Positions 1 through 10,600 of a stretch of DNA of 64,000 nucleotides are shown piece after piece; the first letter of the stretch is position 1, and the number at the start of each line of letters is the position of its first letter. Origin of the DNA: Caulochytrium protostelioides (lineage: Eukaryota; Chytridiomycota; Caulochytriomycetes; Caulochytriales; Caulochytriaceae); assembly GCA_003615045.1 (NCBI GenBank), contig ML014186.1:1-64000 (forward strand). Reading direction: 5' to 3'. The translations under genes and the position numbers were made by a program. The notes under the pieces are model-generated. The model did not search any database, was not told the origin of the DNA, and saw only the letters and a list, made by a program, of their open reading frames with translations.

Positions 1-14
1 TCCGGAGCAAGGGC

Positions 15-397
15 CAGCTCTCCCTTCCAACGTCTCGAGTGTTCAAGACGCGTGCTTAGCGTTTCCGCACCGTCCTAATCGACGAGTTCCGCACGATCCA
101 CGTGTACGCAGGGACGAATATGGTCGGCAAAAGCGTGCAAAAGCCGGCAAACGAAGGCCGCGGTCAGAGGTTTGCTGTGCCGTGATTCCACCAACGGCAG
201 GTTTGGGTACCGCGCTGTCCACGCCGCTCTGGATATCCGACGCTGCCAGGCCTCGCTGGTCAGACCGGCACCAGTCCCGGGCAGGCCAAGTTGAAGTCCG
301 TGGTCAGCAAAGCCTATCCCGCGCTCAAACGAATGCGGACGGCCTCCTGGAGGCACCATTCGAGGCAACACGGAGGACATGGGGATCGCGACGATTG
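15..397 (+). pseudogene. TnpB/Fanzor-like 3' end relic (copy A)
   Basis: Reading through frame changes on the plus strand gives the C-terminal part of a TnpB/Fanzor-type RNA-guided nuclease. A DEFRT motif lies near 88-102. After a frameshift comes VRGLLCRDSTNGRFGYRAV and then HAALDIRRC near 225-260. In the family the latter region reads (N)RDxNAALDIRRC, whose Asp is a RuvC active-site residue; here it is Ala, so the copy is dead. One codon before DEFRT is TAG where copy B has CAA. Only the 3' end is present and the start lies off or near the window edge. The copy is about 98% identical to copy B in the opposite orientation, with six differences counted over about 375 bases. The family assignment is by motif only. 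Confidence 0.6.
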
Positions 398-572
398 GTC
401 TCCAACGTTTCTGAAAAAATATATCTACCATTCATTCAAGTATTCATCACGTGGGAAGGAGAGAGCAGGCGGTTTGCATTCAGCAGCAAGCGAACACGGA
501 TGCATGCCTTTCGATTACCGTCGCGCATTCGTCTGTCGCCCCGGGACCCACGTTCGCGGCTTGGCGTTCCGC

Positions 573-998
573 TTAGGCGGAGGAAGCGACCTGGGTAGCA
601 ATGCGGTTCAAGTCACGCTGGCCAGTGGAGGTCAGAACGCGGCCCTTAGTGGTGGTCTCGACGATCTTGATGGCCTCAAGGGACTTGAGGATGGCGCGGT
701 CGACGGCGCCAGAGCCGAGGGCGTAATGCTCGGGGCGCGACCCGCGGTTCTTGCGGCCGCCGTTGTGCTTGCGGAGGCCCAGGACGGAGGTGCCGGGGCG
801 GAGGTACACGTGACGGGCGACAGCAGCGGCACGGACAAAGTACCAATCGGGGTCGATCGGGGCAAGCTCCTTGTACGAGGCGGTCTTGACAAGGTCAACC
901 CACTTGGGGACCTCGAGCTTACCCGTGCGCTTGAGGTAAGCGGAGTAAGCCTCGATGAACTTGTGGGCGGAAACGTCCTTGACGGTGTGGAACGACAT
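573..998 (-). CDS. RPS19: 40S ribosomal protein S19 (eS19)
   Basis: A 141-residue protein of the small ribosomal subunit, needed for late 18S rRNA processing and 40S assembly in other eukaryotes. The whole eS19 fold can be followed: N-terminal TVKDV, LEVPKWVD, KELAP-DPDWYFVRAA, ARHVYLR, then GLRKHNGGRKNRG and the C-terminal TGQRDLNRIATQV. Length matches the family (about 145). The ATG at 998 is chosen because it gives the conserved MxxxTVKDV start; the reading frame extends 17 codons further upstream, but that part is pyrimidine-rich and not conserved. A CAG directly precedes the ATG, so a leader intron is possible. The gene lies inside a pair of inverted Fanzor-like relics. The coding sequence is complete with no intron. 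Confidence 0.95.
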   Translation of the reverse strand: MSFHTVKDVSAHKFIEAYSAYLKRTGKLEVPKWVDLVKTASYKELAPIDPDWYFVRAAAVARHVYLRPGTSVLGLRKHNGGRKNRGSRPEHYALGSGAVDRAILKSLEAIKIVETTTKGRVLTSTGQRDLNRIATQVASSA

Positions 999-1152
999 CT
1001 GGAGAAGAGCAATGGTAGAAAAAAGATGAGTGAGTATACGGGGCAGCAAACGATGTGAAACGGCGGATTATTGCGCTGCTTATATAGCAAACATAACACG
1101 GAGGAGAATAGCAGCCACGCAAGCATGCACGCAGAGAAAACGACCACTCACA
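999..1152 (-). promoter_or_regulatory. RPS19 leader with TATA-like box and possible 5' UTR intron
   Basis: On the minus strand a TATATAAG box lies at 1086-1079, about 85 bases upstream of the RPS19 ATG. The same stretch also looks like an intron. It starts with GTGAGT at 1151, has ACTCACTCAT near 1035, then a long pyrimidine tract, and ends in CAG immediately before the ATG. The two readings compete, because the TATA box would lie inside the intron. A pyrimidine-rich leader would fit a ribosomal protein gene either way. Confidence 0.4.
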
Positions 1153-4100
1153 GAGGAGAGGAATTACGCCGTGCTTTTCAGGGATAGTTCGCTGTGGAGC
1201 AAACGACGGGTCGCGAAAAGACAGTACGGACGCGAATCGGCGTACGCCACGCGGGTCAACATTTCTGGTGCAGCGACGACAGAAACAACCACTATTAATC
1301 CGAGAAGCTGATAGTGGAACGGAATGGCCAAGCAGAGCACGCCTTTCACGGGGGAGAAGCACGAGAAGCATGCCCTCGTGCCTGTCTCTTCACGACCCTT
1401 GCCGCCGAGTACTACACCGGGGTGCCGTGACCGACGGGTTCGAGCATGGGGCATGGAAGCCTCGCACGAATCGAGCAAGACCCGCGACACCACACATGTT
1501 GCTGAGGAGAACAAGCCGTCACGAAACTAAAGAGCTTGCGAGCCTTGCTTCGTCAAGCACTGCCGAATGCCTGGTTGGGCAAGCGGTTCTTCGGTGAAAG
1601 GATGGCATCGATGCGTCGTTGGATAGATTGGCACTACGTGAACAGCAATCGGTCGTCGCACGGCTAGCGTTTCGTCGTCACCGTCCGGGTTGCAAGGCCG
1701 AGACAACATCGGTTAACGCGTCGAATCATCAAGACTTGGATGACGTCCCACCTGACCGCGGCCATGGTCCTAATGAAGCGTGTATGGATCATAGCAGTCA
1801 ACGGATTCCTATACATCGTACCCATTCACGGTCCGCCCACCCGTCCATCGACGTCCTGCGCACCTGACGTCTAAACTGAGTTCTACTGAACGCTATTTGA
1901 CGGGAGCAACGGATGCAAAGACGGGGCGCCGTGTCAAGCAAACGTATCGACGACAAGGTACACGATGCCATACGGCGGCGGACGAACAGCAATGGAATAG
2001 CTTCGTTCCATCCGCTGCTGGAAGGCCGAGACCGAATGGAACCGTTGTGGGCAGCTGTGAAAAGTGACCATGGTGTGGCATGTCTCCGCAAAGGATTCCC
2101 ATCACGATGCGTGATAGCCACGCCGGGAGCGGTCGGATCGGCTTAGTGGGACGCCATCGTTCTCTGGCTCGGTGGGTCGGGTTCACGGGACGTCGTCTGG
2201 CTGCTGCATACGTGTACCGTAGACGGGAGGGTGTTTTTTCTCTCTACGTGCGTGCATGTTGGCAAGGATATGGGAAATCCTAGGCCTTACGTTGATAATG
2301 AAGTTGGGGGTTTGACGGGGTTTAGTATGGTGACTAACAGGTCAGAGCAAGGAGGCTAGTGGGCACCGAGGAATGAAAATGCGAAAAAGATGAGCGTCTG
2401 TCCATGCTCATACCCACATCTCTCCCGCTCCCCACGTCAGCCATTGTTTGGCTTGTCACGACGAGTATGATTTTTTCTAAGCCGTTTCCTACGGGCCGTC
2501 TGGGATGTGCGAGTCTGCCGGTCAGCTCACCATGGCTGTCTCGCCAGTATGGCCGCATTGCGGGGTGGGGAGAGGGTGGGCAGCGCCCCCCACCCGTGGC
2601 CCTGGCCGTGGCCGACAATCGTCGTTCGTTGTCGTTCGTTGCCGTCGTCGCCGTCGTCGCCCTCTCCGCTCCATCGCGAATGGTCTCGTCCGAAAGACTC
2701 TCTCCCGCGCGCCCAACTCTCCTGTCCTGCATGCCGACAGCGTTGTGCCGACGGCGGCCGCTCGGCGGCATCGAAGCAGGACCTCGCGACAGCACGGGAT
2801 GGGGTCCCCCGCATGCCTGCGCCATCGACCCCCGGCCCAGGCCCCCGGATCCGGGGGAGCATAGGCACCGGGCCAGCTCACGGCGGAGCCCAGGGTGCCC
2901 GAGGTCCGCTCAGGACTGCTCACGGCCTGGCATGGACAGCGGCGCACTCGAACCCAGCGGAGGAAGCGATGCCCGCCATCAGCATCGCCATCGGCATGGG
3001 CAAGTCCGCTGTGCCAGAGCACGCGACTGACTGACTGAACGAGCTCACCGACCGACTGACCGACTCTCCGACTCACCGACCGACCGGGAAGGGCAGCCAG
3101 CGTCGGTGCAGACGTGGCCGCGACGGGTGGTCGGACACACCCGGTCTGTAGCCTCAGTACAGGGCCCCGCTCCGAGTCAACACGCAGAAGAAGGGGGCCC
3201 ATCGACTGGCAACGCTTTTTCATTTTTTTTCGCCTTGCTGGGTTGGCAGTTGTCCCGGGGGCAACCGGCCGCGGTGGAGCAGAGCGGCCTCGAGGGATGG
3301 GAGTGCCAAGGCAACCATACCGGAGGGCCGCCTCTCCGTGCCGAGCGTCATGCGCGCCAATGTGGCGGTTGAGACGGTGTCCCCCGACAATTGGTGCATG
3401 CCATGAGGCACGCTATTTCGGGTATGACGGATGCCTCTGACCTGTATGAGGAGTCCACGCAACCCAGTTGAGCGATCGCGTCGTAAGGTCCTCAAAACGC
3501 GTGGCGCGATGGATCCGCTGGCGAACCTGATGTGCCCTCATACGGGACCTTGTTGCCGATGAAAGGGCCTCGTCTATGGTGTGATACCCACGGGGCGCAT
3601 GAAGATGCACACTGATAGGGATCCATGATGACGCGAGAGATTGCGGAGCGAGCCAACGGGATCGCCTGGCGATTTTCGGGTGATACCAGACGAACGGGTC
3701 CTGTAAATCTGCCGCCCGCGGTCCTCACGGAAGAAGGAAAGTGGGACAAGGCAGCCGCCACTTGCGATGAGGGCTGAGAACTTCGTCCCTTCCTCGCCGA
3801 AAAAGACCCCCCGCGCCGCAAGAGCCCGCGCCATCCGCTTGGGTGGGTTGGCGCGGGCCGAAGCACGGCCCGGCAAAGATGGCTCCCCTGCGAGAGGCAA
3901 AATCGTTTAAATCGCCGAGCTGATTCGGTTTCAGCATGGCTTGCGTTGTTGCTCGACACCCGGACGGGCGGAGCGCGCGGCGCAGACAGTGGCGCGGTCG
4001 CCCGACGCCAAAACCCATCATCGCGTACAATGACACCGAACCGGTGAGATCGAATCGTATCGCAAGCAGAACATTGATCTCGAGGACTTGTTGAACGGTA

Positions 4101-4212
4101 TATAATCTCCTCTGAGAACACCAAACACAAGCACCATGCTCTCTTTGCTGCCTCCGGAGGGTCCCTATAGGAGACAATCACTAGGATGAAGCTTTTTAAA
4201 ATGTTTAAGTCC
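1153..4212. other. Gene-free stretch between RPS19 and relic B
   Basis: Many short overlapping open frames occur on both strands, but none shows a recognisable domain, sustained conserved-looking sequence or intron structure. Base composition is mixed, with GC-rich blocks near 2560-3150 and less GC-rich DNA elsewhere. No tRNA or rRNA was recognised. Confidence 0.5.
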
Positions 4213-4600
4213 CATCGTCGCGATCCCCATGTCCTCCGTGTTGCCTCGAATGGTGCCTCCAGGAGGCCGTCCGCATTCGTTTGAGCGCGGGATAGGCTTT
4301 GCCGACCACGGACTTCAACTTGGCCTGCCCGGGACTGGTGCCGATCTGACCAGCGAGGCCTGGCAGCGTCGGATATCCAGAGCGGCGTGGACAGCGCGGT
4401 ACCCAAACCTGCCGTTGGTGGAATCACGGCACAGCAAACCTCTGACCGCGGCCTTCGTTTGCCGGCTTTTGCACGCTTTTGCCGACCATATTCGTCCCTG
4501 CGTACACGTGGATCGTGCGGAACTCGTCGATTAGGACGATGCGGAAACGTTGAGCACGCGTCTTGAACACCCGAGACGTTGGAATGGACAACTCTCTTTG
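4213..4600 (-). pseudogene. TnpB/Fanzor-like 3' end relic (copy B)
   Basis: The inverted partner of copy A. On the minus strand it reads IPTSRVFKTRAQRFRIVLID and then EFRT, which fits the segment leading into the DEFRT motif of TnpB/Fanzor proteins. Next come the same frame break, VRGLLCRDSTN and HAALDIRRC as in copy A. It shares copy A's RuvC Asp-to-Ala defect and frameshift, so one of the two arose by duplicating an already dead copy. It keeps CAA where copy A has TAG. The similarity ends abruptly near 4213 (inner side) and fades near 4595 (outer side). Confidence 0.6.
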
Positions 4601-5494
4601 ACTTTCATAAGGACATCCGAACGCCAGTCAGCCAATTTGGTGGGGTAATTCTTCATACTCTAGTATTTTTAAAATCCCCTGTTTCGGTGAAGCGCAGTTT
4701 TCATTGTACCGTGGTCGAATGAGACGACGCTGGGCCGTCGCGCCACGTCTCTCACGGCACCCCAGGACGGAAGCCATCGAATCCACAATCCTCCGTCGTA
4801 ATTAAACGCGACCGTAGTGATTATCATGCATGTTCGATGCACCCCGTCTTTCGACGAAACTTTGGGTTTTCAAGCTCGCGGGTTTCTAATTTGTTGGTCA
4901 CGAGGTCATCGCCCTGAATCTCTACACCATGCACCTTGTCGACCGACTCACGCTTTGGCCACTTGCTTGCCACCTTGTGTTGGCGAACCGCTTAGGATAC
5001 GGTCGTCTATTCGACTAGACATCGTCCAGGTAAATGATTTCGAGGTATGACTCCTAGGACACCCAAGTCTCAAAAGGAAGGAGTCAAGCGGGGCCTAGGG
5101 AGGATGCAGCGCGACTGGATCTATGAGATCTGCCGAACTCTTTTGAATCAGTGGCTTCACCGAGCAGTTGGACGCAACGTTGCTAACGAGGTCACAAATG
5201 CGTGAGGTCATCCGTACCGTCGTGGCACAAAGGCGAATTCTGAGAAAGGGAATCGGTCGGAAGGAAACGAAATGAAACAAAGAATCATTGTTGTCGTGGC
5301 GCTGAGGAGCCTCGGTTGGACGCGATCATGCCCGAGTTGTGTTGGTAGCCAACTCATCCCAGTTATGATAATATACCTCTAAGGCCTGCCCCTGCAGCGT
5401 TCTTGCCCGTTCAGCTAGATGCCATGTACGTGCGACCGTCGGAGACGCTTCATAAAATTGCCGGAGGTACGACTTGCGAGGAACACCGTTCGCG

Positions 5495-5610
5495 TCGACT
5501 GCCAAGATGCATACCGTGCTGGGCCAGTCAGGTTGCTTTCCGTGGTCGGCTAGCGCATCGGGTGCTCCACCGAATGCGGACGGTCTCCTGGAGGGACTCT
5601 CCGGGGGCCC
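5495..5610 (+). pseudogene. TnpB/Fanzor-like right-end fragment (copy E)
   Basis: A short piece that aligns without gaps to the last part of copies A-D. It has CCGTGGTCGGC, then an interval of equal length, then CGAATGCGGACGG and CTCCTGGAGG. The segment before it (GTCGACTGCCAAG) may correspond to the RRC codons of the other copies but is weak. Only the terminal block is convincing; the nuclease core is missing or unrecognisable. Confidence 0.45.
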
Positions 5611-6168
5611 GAGGAAAGGAGTCATAGTGTCTCCGGGGTTGTCTGTATAACTCTTTTAAAAAATAATCACGAATAATGCATGGACGACCCACCATCGTGC
5701 AGGGCGGCTCCTGATGGGTTCCCCTTCCCCCGCCTGATGCCAACCCCACTAGCGAATGAATCCGATGCCCATTCCCCGCGCCTTGAGATCACGTCGGTCG
5801 CCTCCGAGATACCGCTGTCACAGCGGTTCTCGTGACTCGTGTTCTCGTGACTCGCGATCTCGTACTTGTCGTAGGCGAATTCGAACTTCCTGTCGCTCAT
5901 CGTTTTCGAAGCGATCTCTTGATCCACCGATCCCCGCATCTCCGGGGCGTGGATCAGCGGGCGGGGCGTCGAGGCCGCATAAGTCTGCGGCGTCGAGGGA
6001 GTCGAGGAAAGCGGGGGCGCGTTGAGGTCGTCGGGACCGGGCCAGCCGCCCCCGGATCCTGGCCGTCGGCCTGGCCGGGGGCCCCTGCGCGGGCGATGAT
6101 GGAGCGCCACGCGCGACTCGCATCGCATCGATGGAGCGCCCGCAGCGGATGCGGCGTGGATGCTCGGC

Positions 6169-6228
6169 GGATGCGGATGCGGATGCGGATGCGGATGCGG
6201 ATGCGGATGCGGATGCCGATGCCGATGT
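6169..6228. repeat. GGATGC hexamer tandem array
   Basis: Eight perfect GGATGC copies (6169-6216) are followed by two diverged units. It is a plain microsatellite in non-coding DNA; translated frames give alternating His-Pro or Arg-Met and are not evidence of a gene. Confidence 0.9.
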
Positions 6229-6431
6229 GGTGCCCCACCCACCTGACGGTGCCCCTCGCATCGCCCGCCCAACCAGGCACGCGCGGAGGCAGGCGTCAGG
6301 CGCGCGCTGAACCACGTGCGATGCGGCCAGGCACCCAGGGACGGCGCGGGGACCGTGATGCATGCAGCGGCTGAGGCCCTCCGGATGGTTGTATGTGTGT
6401 GTGTGATACAGACAGCGCGTGTGGTGAGCTC

Positions 6432-6510
6432 GGCTGCTGCTACAGCTGCTACAGCTGCTACAGCGGCTACGACGACGACGACGACTGCTACGGCTACTGC
6501 TGCTGCTGGC
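6432..6510. repeat. GCTACA/ACG simple-sequence tract
   Basis: Repeated GCTACA units run into a short ACG run and further GCT triplets. It is non-coding simple sequence. Confidence 0.8.
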
Positions 6511-7583
6511 CAGCGAGCCAGTCTCATTCGCCACTGGGGTGGTCTCTCGACCGCGTCACGTATCGCTTCGGCACGGCCCCTCGTGCTTGAGCGAGTGCCC
6601 GTTCTTTAAACCGGCGCCCGCCTAGCTGTTCACGGGTCATTGACCTGCCGGCTCCGAGACGAATGCCCACTCGGTGATACCCAACTCCGATTTTCCCAGG
6701 ACCGAGGCCCATCGTCTCATCTTCGTGCTTGCCCACGCGTCGTCTTGCCGTGTATCGATTATCGCGTGCCCATTCGGGTCCTTTCCCGCTACACACGCGA
6801 CCTTTACCCCACTCGTCTCGTGAACGCCGCTCCGACGCCGTGGGCCACCGTAGTCACCCAAAAAGCTGCTGACAACGCACGTGGCCACGTGGCCATCCCG
6901 GTGATCACCATCGTCAGCGGCCCCTTCGTCCACGTTTTCATACTTCATCGGTATATCCTGCGCCTTCCCGCCTGGTGGTCAGCCTTGGATCCCTGCCGCG
7001 GGAGCGGCGCATCGCAGCCATCCGATCCGATCTCCGGGACGATTTCCCATTCTCGACGCTCGGTTCTCGTTCAGGCGCCACCGCTCACGCCATTGGCCCC
7101 GCTCGAGACCACGACGCCGTCTTGTCGCCTAAGACCGACGCGATCGATAGAGCGGCCGGTCGACCGGCGATCGTGCCTAGTCTCCGTGCTCTGGGCCATG
7201 CGCAGGAGCCTCATCGTCCCAGTTGGAAGTGTCTGGCCGATCCGTCGACGATCCGTCACCGACCCTTTTTGCATTCTCCCGCCAGCTCCCAGCCGGAAGC
7301 AGACATCGGCTTCCTGACCGGGTTTTGCGATCATCACAAGCTGGGTCGCGCGGCCGACGGACGTGCCAGTGCTGGATAGCATCACGTCGACAGTCGCCAT
7401 CGCCGTCAGTGTCGCGCCCGCGTCCGGCAGCCCGAGCACGAGGGCGAACCACACGCCCGGCCCCCGGACCCGGCGACGTCACCCGGCCTCCGGTGTTCCG
7501 TCCTCCGGCCATTTGGCCTGCCGCGCGCCATGTCGGATCCAGTAAGTCTTTTTTGTCGATGAAGTGGGCTTCCTCATCCAGGG

Positions 7584-7591
7584 TATAAATA
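7584..7591 (+). promoter_or_regulatory. TATA-like box of INO80
   Basis: TATAAATA lies 68 bases upstream of the first in-frame ATG of INO80. Transcription starting about 30 bases downstream would place the ATG at 7638 first. That ATG opens a different frame (77 codons to 7871) overlapping the INO80 start, so it is a candidate upstream ORF. Confidence 0.45.
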
Positions 7592-7651
7592 CCGACGTTT
7601 CGACGCGAAACCCCGAACTCACTCTCGTTTCCCTGACATGTTGCTCTTCGG

Positions 7652-10600
7652 ATGCGCATCGAATCTGTGCCTCTTCCGTGGCCAATCCAGCGGCATCCCA
7701 TGGCCTCTCAGCCGCCACCGGACTATCGGTCCTACTATGCGGATGCCGCCGGGTCCACTGCACCCCCGCCCACGGCAACTCAGGCCGCGGTCCAGCCAGC
7801 TGCTCCCGCAGCCCCCGTGGCCGATGGCCCTGCCGCGGTGCCGCCTCAGTCACCGGGATCGGCGGCCCTAGCATCCACGGGCGGCCCAGCCCCCGCTGTC
7901 GCCGGCTACTATGACCGCCCTGCCGTCTTCTCGCACACGGCAACCGGCGCCGCGGCCCGGGCGTCCGGTATGCACCCGCCGAGCCAGTACCCGGGCCATC
8001 CATCCGACTACAGTCACGCCAGCGCGCCGGCTGCCCACCCTCACCATGCTGCGCCACACCCCGCGCACCCGCATACCGCTCCGCCCCCGCATGTGCACCA
8101 CGGCTACGACGAGCGAGAGCGAGAGCGCGACCCGTATGCGGCCCACCCGCAGGTTGCGGCACATGCGCACGCCTATCCGCCGCCGCAGCCGGCGTCGCAC
8201 GACGGCTATGCTCACCCGCATCATGCGCCGCCGCACGACCCCTACCACCCAGGTTACACTTACTCGCACCCGCCGCCACAGCAACAGCAGCAGCAGCTGC
8301 AGCCGCCGCCGCCACATCGCGGCGGCGAGTATTCTCACGCGTCTCATGCGATGCCAGCGCCGGCATCGCTGCGCGGCGGCTACGACGCCGCGTCGCGGTA
8401 CGCCCCGCATCCCGCGGCGTATCCGGACCCGTACGCCGATGCCCGCAGTGCTCAGGGCTATGGCCATCACGCACCACCGCATGCCCATCATGCAGCGCCA
8501 GAGAGCTACGCGTCGCATGGCGCTCAGGCCGAGCATGTGCCCCGTGATCCGTATGCACGCCATGCGGATCCTTACGCCGGCGGCTATCCCCACGATCCTT
8601 ATCGCCACGACGCTTATCATGCCGCGGCGGCACCGCTTCGCGGATCCAGTACCGTGCATCCGGATGTCGCCAACGGCTACGCATCCCATCACGCCGCCTC
8701 GCGCCATGCCCCGCAGGTCTACCCCCCTCATGCGCATCCCCACGGACACGCGTATGCCGACTACGGGCGCCATGCGGCCCCGTCGTCGGCTGGGCCCCAT
8801 GGCGCTCCTTCTGGGCCTCACGAGTACCTCCATCCGTCGATGCCGCATCTCACTTCCCCGTCATCCCACTACGCTCCGTCGTCCCATACACCCGTGGGCC
8901 CGTCCGGTGCCGTGGCTCCCGCGTCTGCATCGGCGGCGACGCCGGCCTCTGCATCCACCATCACGTCTGCGCCCACCGAAGTCATTGATCTCGAACACCG
9001 ACCTATCAGTCCCGAGACCGTGCCGCGCTCGGCCACCAACGCGACGTCACCCAACCACGATTTGAATGCGGGGTTGTCGATCGCTAATCTGGTGCATGAT
9101 CCGGCGAGTGCTGGCAAGCGGCCGTCACCAGCGCCAACGATGACACCGGAGCATGCCGCGGACGGGGTCAGTGCCGCGGCATCTGCGCTGCCGCACCACC
9201 AACCCGCGAAGCCGCCACCGCCATCGCATGAACCGCCGCATCATCCGCCCCCGTATGGGTCTCTTTCTCATCCGGATCACGCGCATCACCTCTACAGCCA
9301 CGGTCATCATCATCATCCTTCTGCCCACGCGCATACACATGCGCATGCGGACCCGCACTCGTTCCCTGCGGTCGCGGATGTGGCGTCGACACGGTTGAAC
9401 CCACAGCCCTCGACGGCAACGGAGACGGATCCGAGCATCGGTCCCGTGGCGCATGCCCTCGCGCTGCCAAGGCGGCGTGGCCATCGCGCCAACTCGCTCC
9501 ACAAAGCGCCAGCGGGCTCCGTCCCACATGAGCCGGCCGACTACCACCACCACCACCTGACCACTGTCTCGACGGCTGGGCCCACGCCGACCAATGGCGC
9601 GGCACCTTCGGATCTCAGCTCGGCCACGGCATCGGCGACTGTGTCTGGCGCCACCTCGCCGACATCGCGTCGCGGTCCCGGTCGGGCGACGGGCACGACG
9701 CGGAAGTATCACGCAGACCCGGAGGCCGGCACGCGTAAGACGTCGACGGCCTATTTTGAGCCGCCTGTCGTGCGGCGTCGGGGCCGTCCGCCTAAGTCGA
9801 ACCCGGCGTCTGGCTCCGAGAGCGGGACCGCGACCAGGCCTCGTCGCGCTTCCCCGGCGAGCAGCACCGGCCGCCGTGGGGCCCAAGGGATGCACGATGC
9901 CTCGCCGATGTTGCGGAAGGGAGCGTCTGCCAACCCGGCGGTCTCCTTGGCCGATGCGACCATGATGCTGGAGGCGCTGGAGGCCGGCTCATCGAGCACG
10001 ACGAAAGCGGTCGAAGCGCCCGTGGCGCCGGCGCTTGCCGCGCCGACCGCGGTCCTTGCCGCGACGCCGCTGTCCGCGACGGCGCGCGCCCCCGGCCGTG
10101 GCGAACCCGAGCCGCCGAGCCCCTTCTCGAGTCCGGACCTCGTGAGCGATGAAGCATACATGCGCTCGGTGCTCGAGACGCAGTCGGGGCCCTACATTGC
10201 CTGGCGCATGCAACGTCGTGAGCGCGAGTGCCAGATTGATGCGGCGCTGCGCGACCGCCGCACGCGTCGTCTCCACCGTTACCTGCCGGACGTCCTCGCT
10301 CATGTCGAGGACTATGAGGCGGAGGCCACGCAGGCCATCCGTGTGCAGATGGTGGCGCAGGAAGAAGCGCAGGCCGCCGTCGAAGAAGCCCATGCGGCGG
10401 CAATGCACGCGCACCATGCTCACGCCCAAGCCCACGGGCCGGTCAATGCCCCCGCCCACGGCCACGCCATCAACGGCCAGTTCTATCTCGGTACACCGCC
10501 CAGCGACGCCGAAGACGGCATGGGGAGGGGCCCACCCAGCGGTGTCCATGACCCCGCGATGGCGGCGTCCGTGGCCTATGGCCATTACTACGCGGGCGCG

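Larger units (their letters stand above)
4601..7583. other. Gene-free stretch upstream of INO80
   Basis: Apart from relic fragment E and two simple-sequence arrays nothing is supportable. Long open frames around 5670-6530 come from the hexamer and triplet arrays and read as runs of HP, Val or Ala. Two CACGTG hexamers lie close together at 6878-6883 and 6886-6891, and a single one at 6313-6318. A minus-strand frame at 5326-5625 has a fairly natural amino-acid mix but no family I recognise. Confidence 0.5.

Noticed and set aside
1429-1450. GGGTTCGAGC resembling a tRNA B box
   Set aside because: No matching A box or cloverleaf around it.
3492-4427. 311-codon minus-strand frame sharing about 70 residues with a frame at 182-598
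   Set aside because: The shared part is only the wrong-frame reading of the A/B inverted relic; the rest has no support as a gene.
5667-6534. Two minus-strand frames of 286 and 238 codons with poly-Val/Ala and HP repeats
   Set aside because: They arise from the GGATGC and GCT/ACG microsatellites; no natural protein sequence and no conserved motif.
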